A stretch of 64,000 nucleotides of DNA from Diploscapter coronatus (Eukaryota; Nematoda; Chromadorea; Rhabditida; Rhabditidae), in the NCBI GenBank assembly GCA_964036155.1, contig OZ038422.1:10873201-10937200 (forward strand). The letters are read 5' to 3'. Both the position numbers and the translations under genes were made by a program. The notes beneath the pieces are model-generated. The model made no database searches. It saw only the letters and a list, made by a program, of their open reading frames with translations, and was not told the DNA's origin. Below are positions 1 through 12,602 of this stretch, piece after piece (the first letter of the stretch is position 1; the number at the start of each line of letters is the position of its first letter).

Positions 1-103
1 AAATTTATTCTCAGATTTTTTGAGAAAAATAAACTTACGCTATCATTTTTATTTAAAAAATCAAACTAATCAAAAATTTAGAATGAGCGGTAGAATTGTA
101 TCA

Positions 104-129
<26 letters not shown>
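104..129. repeat. poly-T tract (26 T) in an intron
   Basis: An uninterrupted run of 26 T residues lies just upstream of the first visible exon of the ADAM10 gene, inside the intron that runs off the left edge. It is directly visible. Its only likely role is as an extended polypyrimidine stretch. Its exact length is prone to sequencing error. Confidence 0.9.
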
Positions 130-138
<9 letters not shown>

Positions 139-177
139 AGATGTTTCCGAAACGATTGACTTTATCGATTTTTCCAG

Positions 178-3100
178 ACGATCCCCACTCGCGAGTCTAC
201 GGGTCCATTCTAGACGGTATTTTCGAGGGCCACGTCCACACTGGAAGCGGCCACGCGTTTTCCATCGATAAAGCTGCTAAATATTTCTCACTCGGTGAAC
301 GGCCTAGTCAGTACCACTCGATAATCTACCACGACAAGGAGATCAACCATTCTAAAATGCGGGTTAAAAGGTGGAGTTGTTGTATTTGGCTGATTTTCTG
401 AAAGTGTATTGATTTTTTCAGAGACGTAAATACTAATTCAATTCACGATGAAAACGTCCATGGTTGTGGTCTGAATTCCCGCGTGCGAAGGGAGATGGAG
501 TTCATCCAAGCCTCGGCCGAGGTACCCGAAGACCACTACACCAACTATATGACTATGTGGGTGTTTTATTCTACTTTCAAAGAAGAATGCAATTTCTGAT
601 TTTAAAAAATCCTATTACTTTGTTTTCTTTCTTGAAATCAAGACTTTCGAATTATATAAAAACGGAAATGCATGCTGATTTTTGTAAGAGAAAACATATT
701 AGATTTTTTTTAAATAACGAAAATGAATTTAGGTTTTTTTAAATCAATCCATTTTCTGATATCTTTTCCAGGCCTGGTCGTCAAAAGCGTTCAACTCGCG
801 ACTCGCAAGGACTTTACACTGTGAGAACGTGTTCGCTCTACATACAGGCCGACCACAAGCTGTACGAGCACATTAAGAACAAGGAGGGCAATAATGATCC
901 GATCAGGTTTGATTTTTATCTTCTTCTTTTCTGATTGCTTTTCTATTTTCTAACTTTTTAAATTTATTTTTCCCTTTTTCGTTGATTTTCTGATCTTCCA
1001 TTTTTTTTTCTAGAACCCGCGAAGAGATCGTCAGTCTGTTCTACAACCACATCAAGGCGGTTAACGAGATTTACGAGGGCACGAATTTCAACGGCATCAA
1101 GGGACTACACTTCGTCATTCAAAGGACTTCGGTAAGTCTGGGAAATACGTTTTCTAAATATTTTTTACAAAACATTGAAAAGATAATATCTTGAGAAAAA
1201 ATCATACAAATGTTTCTTAAGAAAAGTTTTCAAAACTAAGAAAAATTACAAATTTATTAAAAATAGAGAGCGAATAAAATTTCCAGATCTACACTCCGGA
1301 TTCTTGCGAACGAGGCCGGCCGGCTAAGGATTCTGACAACCCATTTTGTGAGGAAAATGTCGATGTCAGTAATTTCTTGAACCTGAACTCGCAAAGAAAC
1401 CACTCCGCTTTCTGTCTGGCCTACGCTCTGACTTTCAGGTAATTAGAGATCGTTAAATTGGAAAAGAATTGACAATTACCCTAATTAAAGTTGTTTCATT
1501 TTCCTGTTTCAGAGATTTTGTCGGCGGAACTCTCGGTCTGGCTTGGGTCGCTAGTCCTCAATACAGTATGATGTTTCATTTTTAAACTATAGAATTCTTC
1601 CGGAATTTTCAATCTTTTTTTTTTTTTTTTTTTTACAAAGATTGAAATGTTCTGTAGCTTAAAAATTCGAAGGATTACTGCAAGAGTATCATATTTATTC
1701 TTTCGTTTTAGACACGGCAGGAGGTATCTGTCAAGTTCACCAAAGATATAATGAGGGAAGTCGTGGTTGGGTCTTCCGATCTCTGAACACGGGAATCGTG
1801 ACCCTTGTGAATTACGGTAATCGGGTCCCGACTCGCGTATCCCAGCTGACTTTGGCCCATGAAATCGGACACAACTTCGGCAGTCCCCATGATTTTCCGA
1901 TGGGTAGGATTTTTCCATATTTCAAGAGTTTCTTCTTGTTGAAATTACTCGAAATCGAAACTTTGAAACCTATTAATTTCGAGAGAAACAAAAAATGATA
2001 TGGTTCTTTTGAAATTGGTTAGAAATTTCGAAAAGTTGTAAAAGTATTATTTTGGACCTTCAGAATGCCAGCCCGGTCTGCCCGACGGAAATTTCATCAT
2101 GTTCGCTTCGGCCACGTCCGGAGACAAACCCAACAACGCCAAATTTTCGCCTTGGTATGCTTTTTCCCTGATAACATTCTTCTGTTCTTTGTGTACTTTG
2201 AAAAGAAACTACTTTTACTGTATCTTTCATTTTTTTTTTTTAACTTTCAGCTCTATAGCCAATATTTCCGCGGTGCTTCACGTGGTTTTACAATCGATTC
2301 CAGTCGACCCGACCAGAAATGCGCAACCCGTCGGTTTGATGAAGAGGAATTGCTTCCAGGGTAATTTTTAATGATATATATATTTTTTTTTAATTTAGGG
2401 CTATTTTTAAATTGATTTTTTCAGAAAGAACTTCTGCATTTTGTGGAAACCAAATTCACGAACCCGGTGAGGAGTGCGATTGCGGATTTTCACAGGTAAC
2501 AATTAGACATTTTCTGACATTCGATTTTTTATTTGCCTAAAATTTTGATTTTTAAAAAATTTATCTAAAATTTAATTTTCAGGCCGACTGCGATCAAATG
2601 GGCGACAAGTGCTGTACGCCGCATGAACAGACTACTGGATTTTCAAGCTTTGGACCAGGACCTTGTAAACGAAGGGTAATTTTTTGTTGATTTTTGAAAT
2701 TTCAACGAAAATGATGGTTCCAGAAAGGCGCTAGGTGTTCTCCATCTGAAGGATATTGCTGCAACTCTGAGACTTGCTCTTTGCATGCGGCCAGTGACTA
2801 CAAAATCTGTAGACAGGTAGGGAAGGTTTTAAATTGAAAATATCTTTTATTGAAATTATGGTAATCTTTACAAAAGAGTTACTTTTTGAAAAATTGTATT
2901 TCTCAGGAATCCGAATGCAGTTTCCATCAAACTTGCGACGGCCAATCAGCGCAATGTCCCCCATCACCACCAAAATATGACGGGTTGCCGTGTCAGGATA
3001 GCACAAAGGTAAATATCTTGGTTTTGCTTTTTGACAAAATTGCATATCTCCTGCTTATTTAGCCATTTCTCATCGGATATTGCATTTTTCTCTTACGTTG

Positions 3101-4987
3101 ATTGATTTTTAAATTTAAAAATTGCAGGTCTGTTCGAGCGGCAGCTGCAACGGATCGGTGTGCGAAATGTTCGGCCTGAAGGATTGCTTCCTAACAGAGG
3201 GAAAACCCGAGGAACTCTGCTTCTTGGCATGCCTCAAAAATGGAAGTGAGTGGATTTAAGCAAAGATATAAAACCTGGGTTTGCCTTAATGAATATACGA
3301 AATCCTTGAGATAGAATAGATATGGTTATTTTCTTTTCATAAAATCAGATTTCTATATTCTGCATTGTTTATATAAAATTAGTCTTTTAAAAATTCAACT
3401 TTTAAAATATCGATTTTTCAGAATGCGTCTCCAGTGTTAGTCTGCCTGAGTTCGCATCGAATCGGACGACATTTTTGCAGTCCGGCAGAAAGGGCAAAAG
3501 TGGCCTGGTTCTGCATCCCGGATCGCCATGCAATAATTATAAAGGTCGGATTTTTAAAATTTCATTTTTTAAAAATATTCTGCCCCTGTCTATTTTTGCA
3601 GTAGAATGAATAGAGAAGATTGGGTAAAATTTAGAAAATTCAAAAAATTGACCCCTGCTAATGTCCTATTGAATTTGTCGACTTTTAATTTTCAGGATAC
3701 TGCGATATTTTCCGTAAATGCCGAAGCGTTGATGCGAACGGTCCTCTGGCGAGACTGAAGAATTTGCTCTTCGATAAGAGAACGATCGAGTCGGTTACGC
3801 AATGGGTCCAGGTAATTTTTATATTGAAATTAAAAAGAAAAAACAACACAAACATTTCAAATTTCAGCATTATTGCTTCTTCAAAATTTATCGGCTTTTC
3901 CGAGACATAATGAAACGAAATTAAGATCTCTTGAATATCAATCTTTTTTCTTTATCAAAATGCTTTCGTCTCTAATTTTATAGATGAAAAAATAAAATAT
4001 TGAAAGAGATTTGCTTCCAGGAGCATTGGTGGGTGGTCGTCTGTGCTGGTATACTCCTGTTCATCCTGATGGCTCTGTTCATCAAATGCTGCGCAGTCCA
4101 CACCCCATCAACCAACCCAAACAAGCCACCCGCGCTCAATATCTATCAGACACTCACTAGACCGGGAACGCTCATTGTTAGTTTTCAAAATTTATATTTA
4201 AACAAGTTTTTTTTTTTTTTTTCATGTTTTCTAAGAAAACGCCCTAGTGGTGACATTTTGCAAGTTTTTCTTATCGTTGAAGAAAAGAAATACAAGCTTA
4301 AAAGCTAAGTTTATTGAGAAAATGTCCCAAAATACCACGAATTTGACATTATTTTGTTCTGCTCGCTTAACAAAATTATCGAAGAAAAGATATGAATAGG
4401 AGATTTTATTCGAATTTCAGAGACAACGACGTCAAAGACATCGTTCCGCAGCTGGAGGTGTGGCACAGAATCGAGCGGGGGCTCACGTTGCCTCATCGTC
4501 CGCGCCTCCTCGAGGAAATGCAGGCCCGACGGCGCCTCCTCTCGTTCCTCCGATCATTCCCCCACCAAACGCCTCCCAACCCATCCCACTTATTCCGGCT
4601 GGTAGGACAATTTATCTTCTTTTTAAAATCATACTTTTCCGATCTCGAATATGTTTCTTATGGTTCTATTTAGAAATATGCTATTTTTTCAATGAAATTA
4701 AAGACTTGTTCTGCTAAAAAATAATGAGTGAGAAGATGAGCTTGATAAATATTAAGGTCGTTTCTTCGTATTTTTTTTTAGAAAAAAGATATGACCTTCA
4801 TAAAATGGCAGTTTCAGGCCCAATAATGTCCCCACAAATAGTGGTTCTCGAGCCCCCACCTCCGTACACTGCATCAATAGACCCGTCGACAGCTTTGGGA
4901 GGACCCAAAAGAGGCCACCGCAAGAACAAGCGACAGACCAGTGCAGATGCAAAACCCACGACCAAATCCGGCAAGTCCGCGAAATAA
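178..4987 (+). CDS. sup-17: ADAM10 / SUP-17-type disintegrin metalloprotease, 5' end missing
   Basis: Membrane zinc protease of the ADAM10/Kuzbanian family, which in animals cleaves Notch and other receptors at the cell surface. Nineteen exons give 799 residues; the signal peptide and early prodomain lie off the window. Exons: 178-370, 422-556, 772-906, 1014-1131, 1287-1438, 1513-1565, 1712-1903, 2064-2154, 2251-2360, 2425-2495, 2583-2675, 2724-2816, 2907-3008, 3128-3245, 3422-3544, 3696-3811, 4021-4176, 4421-4601, 4818-4987. Visible in order: prodomain (FHSVIYH-like stretch), furin site RQKRSTR near 775-795, catalytic LAHEIGHNFGSPHD at about 1852-1893, Met-turn region with FIMFASATSGDK, Cys-rich disintegrin domain with GEECDCG, membrane-proximal region with DANGPLARLK, one transmembrane helix (VVVCAGILLFILMALFI), then VHTPSTNPNKPP, a block typical of ADAM10 itself. 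The basic, proline-rich tail ends with PPPPY, a potential WW/SH3 ligand, and stops at TAA. The domain order and family-specific blocks make ADAM10 more likely than any other ADAM. Confidence 0.95.
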
Positions 4988-6211
4988 TGGAATACGCAAT
5001 TTGTGTGTCAGAGGTAAACCTCAACGAGCTTAGGGCTAGTGCATTTTTCAACCCAATTATTCTTTATCTCTGAAGACCTGATATATGATACTACCTTTGT
5101 CAGAAAATTTGGAAAGAAAAATTAGAATCATTAAATTATATGAAAATTTTATCCGCTTTTGACCAGCTCAAAAGAGATGATTTTATAATTGGGATCATTT
5201 TCTATTCTATTATTTTATGAACTTTTTTTTGTTTTAAATTCTATGCGTAAATTTGCTCTTTTTCCAAGTTGTTTTAATTTGAGTTTCTTTGTTCATGATA
5301 TTGAGAATCTTTCAAAATCCACTTCGAAAATATTGCCTTTCACTTCTCCCAACAACAAGGACATTGAATTTTTGTATTTCACGATTTTTGTAATTTAGAT
5401 TTTCTTGATCTCTATATGATACATTCGTCCCAGGAGGTTCGAGAGTTATATCTAAAAGGGGCGGGGCTATAGTTAGAATTTGCCTCGCTTCCTTTAGGTA
5501 AACTCGATTTTCAGCAATTTCCCCGCATACTCGTGTGCCTCCGATGTCTTTCGCGCAATTCATTTATTTGACACTGAAATTTGGAAAATTTAAGAATAGG
5601 CGAATTTTCCAAGTTTCAGATAAACTTTTCTTGTACTTGCCAAATGCTTACCTACTTCAATGCGCCATCTTAATTATATTACTTTTGGATATGTGTTTTT
5701 ATATTTTTAAATCATTCGATTTTTCATGTGTATTTTATCATAATTTGACTGCCCACATATAATAGGTGAAAGAATTCCAAATATTTCCATGATTCACGAG
5801 TGTTCATATGTCTTTGAATATTTTTCACGATGTTTATAGGGTCTATTTTTAAGTTTGGAAAAGGGAGCGGAATTTCGAAATTTTTAAGCTCTCCACCCCT
5901 TTTCAGACATACTCGAATACTCACTTCATTACATCGTCTTTTACATTACGTCTCTACGCGGTGCTGATTTTTTATGTCTCTTCGAAATCAAAATCTAGTA
6001 TTTTCTCGAAAAAATCATTTTGAAAGTTTTACCTTCAAAACCGATGCCTTTTCACATGGTTTTTATGCAAATTTTGCATAAATCAATAAAGATTTGATAA
6101 AAAAAAATTTCGAATTTTTATGATAGATTTTTGGATGTTTCCAAAGTAAATACTGGCAATTTTGAGGAAATTCATATTTCGAATGAAAAAATAGAAAGAC
6201 TCATTTTTAGG
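4988..6211. other. intergenic, sup-17 to NAA38
   Basis: AT-rich spacer between two same-strand genes. It holds no convincing exon. The short open frames here are T-rich, lack good splice neighbours and match nothing recognised. At about 1.2 kb the spacing is too long for a typical nematode operon. A GGGGCGGGGC-like patch near 5458-5468 is the only GC-rich landmark. Confidence 0.6.
6201..6211 (+). promoter_or_regulatory. probable spliced-leader acceptor before NAA38
   Basis: A T-rich TTTTTAG acceptor ends one base before the start ATG at 6212, with no upstream exon in a compatible place. In nematodes this arrangement usually marks trans-splicing of a spliced leader onto the mRNA. It also decides the start, because the longer in-frame extension upstream would cross the acceptor. 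Confidence 0.5.
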
Positions 6212-7084
6212 ATGTCAACAACCGCGTCTTGCTCTGCTGTATCGCTGCCGAATTCGGTTACTGTCTCCCCGACTAATTGCACTATCAAAGAGGACATGAT
6301 CCACGTCGCCAATTACCTCGGGCACTGGTTCGAAGTTCACTTGGTACGCGATTTTTGCCAGCAAAAAATGAAAATCATAAAATTCGAAAAATCGAGTCAT
6401 TCTAAGGAAGATCGTCTTCAAAGAACTTATCATTTCGGACTTACCCTAAATTAAGTCCAATCGAAAATAATCAATTCTTTAATCATGGAAATTCAGGTCG
6501 ACGGTCGAATCGTTAGGGGCCTGCTCGTTGCCACTGACAAGGAGCCCAATTTCATTCTTCGACAGTGAGTGTTCGATCGATAAGAGATTTTATAAACCTC
6601 GTCAACCTCATCCATTTCTAAACCTTATCAAAGTCATTGTAACTAGGTTATTGTGGGTGTCCGACTACTGGATGAGAATGATCGCTCATTCAAACGTTCA
6701 AAATAGGATATTTTTCATTTTCATCAAAAGTAATCGGGCGGACGCAATAGTTAGGGGTGAGCATGTAGTCAAATTCTCACATGTTTGGCACATCGAGTGG
6801 GGTATTTTGACTATTGAAACTGTCCAGTTTTAAAATAGCCTAGATCAATTGCAAGGAGTGATTAAATTTTATAAGAATCAGATCAATAAAATGGGCGGAG
6901 CTTTGAAGATAAAATTTGCAATTTTAGCGCGATGGAAAGATGGACGCTGACAGAAGAGCCGCGCTTCATTGGACTCGCGATGATCGCGAAAAGGCACGTC
7001 AAGCAGATTTTCCAAATTTCTGACGAGGTTCCCACGACACTGACGCCTTCTGACGACTCGACAACGGAGCTGAAGGTCGACTAG
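6212..7084 (+). CDS. NAA38: NAA38 / LSMD1, LSm-fold auxiliary subunit of NatC
   Basis: Small LSm-fold protein, here 118 residues in three exons (6212-6343, 6497-6564, 6928-7084), that fits the NatC N-terminal acetyltransferase accessory subunit. NatC acetylates nascent chains starting with Met-hydrophobic residues at the ribosome. The Sm1 motif is clear: YLGHWFEVHLVDGRIVRGLL followed by VATDKEPNFIL. The third exon gives EPRFIGLAMIAKRHVKQI, matching the family's EPRVLGLAMVPGHHI-type Sm2 block. That similarity fixes the reading frame, since a different frame across the 6928 acceptor loses the match. A canonical AATAAA lies at 7118-7123, 34 nt after the stop. Other LSm or SmE-like proteins are the main alternative, but the YLG-W-EVHL start favours NAA38. 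Confidence 0.82.
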
Positions 7085-7526
7085 AGACTATTATTTATTT
7101 CTTTAGCTTTGAAAATTAATAAATTAGACTTCCTGCATTATCATCAGCTAATAGCCATCGCCATTTGCATTTGCCACAAGCTTTTCCTTTTTCACTACAT
7201 TTTAATCTAAAAGTTTTGTGACAATTACAAATGGCGTTGGTGATCAGCTACTGAAAGATACAGTCGGTCAATAAATTATTCAAAAATTAATTGACAAAAT
7301 ATATGCACTGGCACACACGTTAGGAAAAATGATATCACAGAAATGGTAGCGATAGAAATGTTAGGCACTCGGATTAAAGGGAATGGATTTTTGGCAGGAT
7401 GAAACTAGACGATGAATAATATTACGTTAAGAATAACAACCATGAGCAAAACCAGATCAAACGCGAGTTTTCAGGGTTGAACAATAAGAAAAGAATAACG
7501 ATGAAGATCGTATGATGAAGTCCTGC
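7085..7526. other. convergent 3' spacer
   Basis: Spacer between the converging 3' ends of NAA38 and the CASPR-like gene. It contains the AATAAA for the plus-strand gene (7118-7123) and several TTTATT runs that could serve the minus strand. No exon is recognised. Confidence 0.6.
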
Positions 7527-10500
7527 TCAAGTAGAGGATCGTATCGGGGTTTCCAGCCTCGGGGGAGGTATTGGGATGACGGTGGGACGGGGTGAAGGAG
7601 GTGAATATAAGGGACTTCCCTGAGGCACGGTAGGATCACCGCTGCGGAACGACGATACCCGATGAGGCGCGTTATGAACTCCGTTGGGACGGTCGCTAAA
7701 ATCGTTTTTCAATAACTTCAAACCTTGACCTTCATTTGTAATTGCGCATAAGAGATAGAGGAATGAAAACTCTGAGTTATAAAGAATTGAGATATGGTTT
7801 CATTCTTCTAACTATCATTATATGCACAATTTTAGCATCAGTTTTTACTCAACGAATGGTGATGCATTTACGAAAATATCTATTTTAGTAAAATCAAAAA
7901 GACTTACACGATAACGATGTCATCGTCGTCGATATGTCGAATCGTGTCGGAATCATTGTCAGTGTCCCTGTTGTCGTAGAGCGATGAGTGGTCCGATGGG
8001 TGTTCCTGAGCAGTGAAATATGCCGATGTACCAGAGGAAAGACTGTCGCGGGGCGGCAATTTATCAGAGCTAACAGACGCCCGCTGGTGCTAAGAGAGCT
8101 TCACTAGCTAGGGGAACCACATGCAATGCAAGAAAATCTCATGACAGGCTGCTTGTAAGAATGAAGTTCATCAGTAGAAATTAGAACAAAATTTAGCCCA
8201 GATAGGCAAATTTTTGCTCCAGTATAAATGCGTTTCTTACAAAGCGCACTTCTTTTATAGCTTATGCAGAAGAGTAAAGAAAGTGCCCCTACTTTAGGAT
8301 AGATATTCTGATGATGAGATAAGATGAAAGTGATGTATACGAAATTCCAAGCTTACCCCATCCAAATTGACATGAGGCTCAGGCACCTGATAGTTGCTCT
8401 TCGGGTCATTTACTGAAGAAATGTTGGTCTTCATAGCGTTTTCAATCCGAGCTTACCGAGAGGAGGTGGAGAGTAAATGTTCTTCGCGACCTTTGGTCGA
8501 TGTAGAGGTTCTGTTTCAAACGGTCGGCCGGATTCGTTGCCTAAAATTTGCGAAAAAAATCAGTCTTTGAGAAGATGAAGTTCTTTACCTTTCTTACAGA
8601 GCATTTTGTAGATGCAGAATGCTATCAGTAGCGCAAGAAGTATCAGGAACACAATCAGGATAATCCACCACACTAAAATTGGTAAAAAAACTGCGATTTT
8701 CCAAATTCTCCAAAAGTGGACAAGGTCTATCCTAGCTACAAATGGAAAGAATGAGAAATATTTACACAGCATACACGAGCTGCCTTCGTCTTCGGGCATT
8801 TGCATGATCGGACCGGTGTAGTCCAAACGAGCGAAATTCGTATCCCACTCCGCCAATTCGACCGGGTTTTTCTGACCTGAAAATGAATTTATGTCGTCGC
8901 TTTTCCGCAGACTTTCACCAGTCAAGAAGTCCGGTGATTGGAAGCTCGAGCATTTTCCCGGGGAGACCTCGCCGCTGGATGTAGCGAACTCGTGGTATTC
9001 GTGGGTGTCGTTGAAGAAGTACGAAAGCGGCTGCAGAATCAGCGGGGGATTATGGTAGAAGTCCAAGGCGACGTCTGGAAAAAATATCTTTGATGAGAAG
9101 TCGAATTGAAAAAGGTACTTGAAATGCAACCCTTGAAGGGTTGTTTCGCCTGCGGTGGAGGAACAAGCTCGGTTTCTCGGACGACGGCGAATTGGATGCG
9201 ATCAACATCAAACAAATTCGGTGTCGTGTTCTCAGCTGGGTGAGTGAACGTCGATGTTAGGGTGTCAACCTGAATTTTAGCATGATTTTTGAAGAAATTC
9301 AAAGATCACCGTAATGATAGTGCGATTCTTCTCGCCGAAGCGCATTTTGATGAAGTGTCGATAGCCGTCAGCAAAACTCTCGTCGAAGTTCAGCACTCGA
9401 ATTTGCCCATTGGTGTCTACGTACCCAACGTTCAACGTGAGATTCTTATTGATCACGAATTCGAAGTAGCTAAACTAACATTTGACGATAGGTTGTTTGC
9501 AACTCCCACCTGGTATCAGTGAAGTAGACGTTAGCAAGCGACCGCTTACTTGGGAATTGACGAGATTTTAGAAGTGCAGTCGATTTCTCTACTGCAAAGG
9601 CAAACCGGATCTCCTGTCGTCCTTTTCGACTCGCGATGATCCGACGCAGAATTGGACTTGCCCGGAACGTGAACGATGAATCGTCGGGGATGTGCATTCC
9701 GTTGTCTAAGAGTTTGATGAGAAAAATACATATGGGCTGGACATCATACCAATATTGCACGACAACCCCTCGTAGCTGGTTCTTGCGCAGTCGCATGCTG
9801 GAACAAGAGGTTGTTTCACGGGGTTGGTCCAGTCTGCAGCACAATGACCTCCATTATGGCAATCGATGCAAGTGATATCGCAGCCCGATCGTGCTCCTGA
9901 AGGCGAAATTTATCTTTGCAAAAATTTCCTAAGCCTACCCAGATGATTTTCGGTGATCTTCTCTCTGAGGTTCACAACTTCATCGCCAATCTTCAAGCCA
10001 CGAACGCATCCTCTAAGGTTGTGAATTGAAGATTGATAGAGAGGCTCAAGAACCATTGAACCATCTAAAATCGAAAATTTTGAAAATTCATCGAGAAATA
10101 TTTTTCAAATTTAACCTACCTCTGGCTGTCTCTTCCCTTTCCACTCCTCCGATAAACGTATATACGAAGGGTTTGACGTCGACAACAGGGTGAAGTCCGA
10201 CCGGGATTATTGCGATGTCTGTTTCAACGTGAGAGTACTTTTTGATCGGTTTCGTGGCTAGCTGACGGCTTTCTCGAATCACACAGGCGTCTTCTTCTAC
10301 GATGAGAGTAGAATATTCTGGCTTGTGCTCGATGGAGATTTGGATCCACTCCATGTTGGCGAACTCCTTGCCCATTAGAGCGCTGACGGTGCAGGAAGAT
10401 ACGATGTCTTCGTTATTCAATGTCAGTGTGATATTGACCTCGTTCGATAGATGCAGCTGGACGAAGTTGTTGTTTTCATCGTGAGCGAAAAGGATCAATG

Positions 10501-12542
10501 CGTTATGCTGGTCCGTTCTAAACGAGAGCACTGTCTGCTTCTCCAAGGGTGAAGAAGACTCGTCCAGTCGGATGTTCCCTCCGTGGAGGGAAATGGACGA
10601 CTCGCGATTCAGGTCGATTTCGCAATTCTTCCCAGAATGGATGTTAGGATACTTGCATCGACAGAGGAACGAGTCATTGACGAAGTCTTCAACGCATATT
10701 GCTCCATTTTGACACCTCGTCTCCGAACATCTTCCGCCATTGTAACGATCGACTCCTGAAATACTCGATTTCCAATTTAGTTTTCACCTCGAACACATAC
10801 CGAGAATTCCGCTTATGTGCTGGTAGAGATTGACGAATTCCCCGTTGATTCGGACGTCACGAATAGCGCCGATGAAGCCATCGCTGGTGCAGGAGATTTT
10901 CAGCTGACCATTCGGGAGGATGTCTGACTCAATCGCTTTGAAGACGTGAATTCCGTCGACAGACAAGCGAATTTCGCCCTCGATCACTTCAAGCACCAGA
11001 GAGTGCCATTGGGAGTCGTTCAGTCTAGAGCATCAACTTTTCATTAAGAAACAGAAATTCTTTTTCCCATACCTGGCCTGAGAGTGAGCCACTAGAGTTC
11101 CACCGGAATAGGATAGTTCAATTGCGTGTCCTTCGACAATCTTGATGTACAGGGGCTTTTCTGGCTCGTAGATCTCAGCCAGAAGGGCTGTAGAGTTGAC
11201 AGTGGCAAAGTGAAACGAGAGCGCTTGTCCATTCCAATCCTCCAGAGGAAGGGCGTTAAGGGTATTGAACTTGATTGCGGTCCCGTCTAGCAAGTTAAAT
11301 ATATTGAAGCAAATGATCTTTAACCCTTCTTTTTACCATTTCCCCAACATTGAAGCTCTCCCAACGTCATCTGACCCGAAACCTGGCCTTCGTCTCGCAA
11401 TGCGATGACGCGCGTGATACCCGCAGTTTTACCCGTCAAAATACCCGTGTCCTGAGTGATCGAGCCAGAGTCGCAGTTGCACTTCCCTGGGAATTTGGCA
11501 TTCAACAATTGTCTCTTGATGGTCTTACCATGACCAACGCATCCAGTGTCCATGCAAGCGCATGAATTCGGTACTTGCCCCATTTTTCGGAGAGTCTTAT
11601 TTGCGTACGCCGTGTGGAACCAGGTGTGGTAGCTCGAGAAGGACAGAGGGGCTTTGTTGCAAGAATAGGCGACTGTCTGGCTGCAATCGTATGATTGTCG
11701 AACCAAAGATGACAGCTGATGAGGAGTGAAGTCTCGGTAGGAGACTAGGAACAAGGAGTTAGTCAAGAAGGTCGAATCCCTTATTGAAGTTGATGAAGGC
11801 ATGTCATGAGGAACGATGGTCCTGAATTTGGTCGAGTTTTGAAAAACCCTGAAAGCTATATTCTTAAATAGACTTCTTACGTTCCATTCTTGCACATGGC
11901 AATATTTGCAGAGAGTTTGCCAGGTCCGTCAAGATCAAGTCGAGTAGGTCCTTCAGGGAGTTTCCACAACTGAGCTTCAGAGCAGGTTCGGGGCATCAGG
12001 ACTAAGCTCTAACGATTATTTCTTTTTAGCTAGGTAAAAATACCGAATTGACAATATCGTCCTCCGTAGCCGGGCTTACATGAGCACTTGATCGTAGTAT
12101 TGTGTTTCTCACAGATCGAATCATGACGGCAAACATGTTGGTCAGCACGCTCGCAATTATTGGAAGTTGGTAGCGTCTCTAAATTTTGGCCAATCTTCCT
12201 TGAAGAATATATTCTCTGAACTAGTGAATGCCTCGTAGAGGTTGAGCCCCTCCATCAAGTCGGAGTTCAAATCGTCACTCATTTGTACGACTTGGAACTT
12301 GTCAGCGTCGAACATCTTGATGCCGTCAGAGACAAGAGGCTCATCAGAACAGGAACTCAGCTTTGACTGACTTATGACCTGAGTTCGGAAAATAATCGCT
12401 GTAAGTAAGAACTAATGAGTCACCTTCGAATCACCCTTGAAGTACAGATCGATAACGTCGTAGTGATCAACGTAGATCAAGGGGAAGCACGCGGTGATTC
12501 CAATTTCACGGGTTCCGTCAGGTAAGTCTAAATAAAATAATG

Positions 12543-12602
<60 letters not shown>

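Noticed and set aside
4000..4308. The 102-codon open frame over the ADAM10 membrane exon taken as a separate gene
   Set aside because: It is the membrane-spanning exon 4021-4176 read on into its intron, not an independent protein.
8560..9129. A 189-codon minus-strand open frame through the membrane region of the CASPR-like gene
   Set aside because: It reads through two introns; the spliced exons 9074-8766 and 8672-8589 give the extracellular stem and membrane helix with correct phase.
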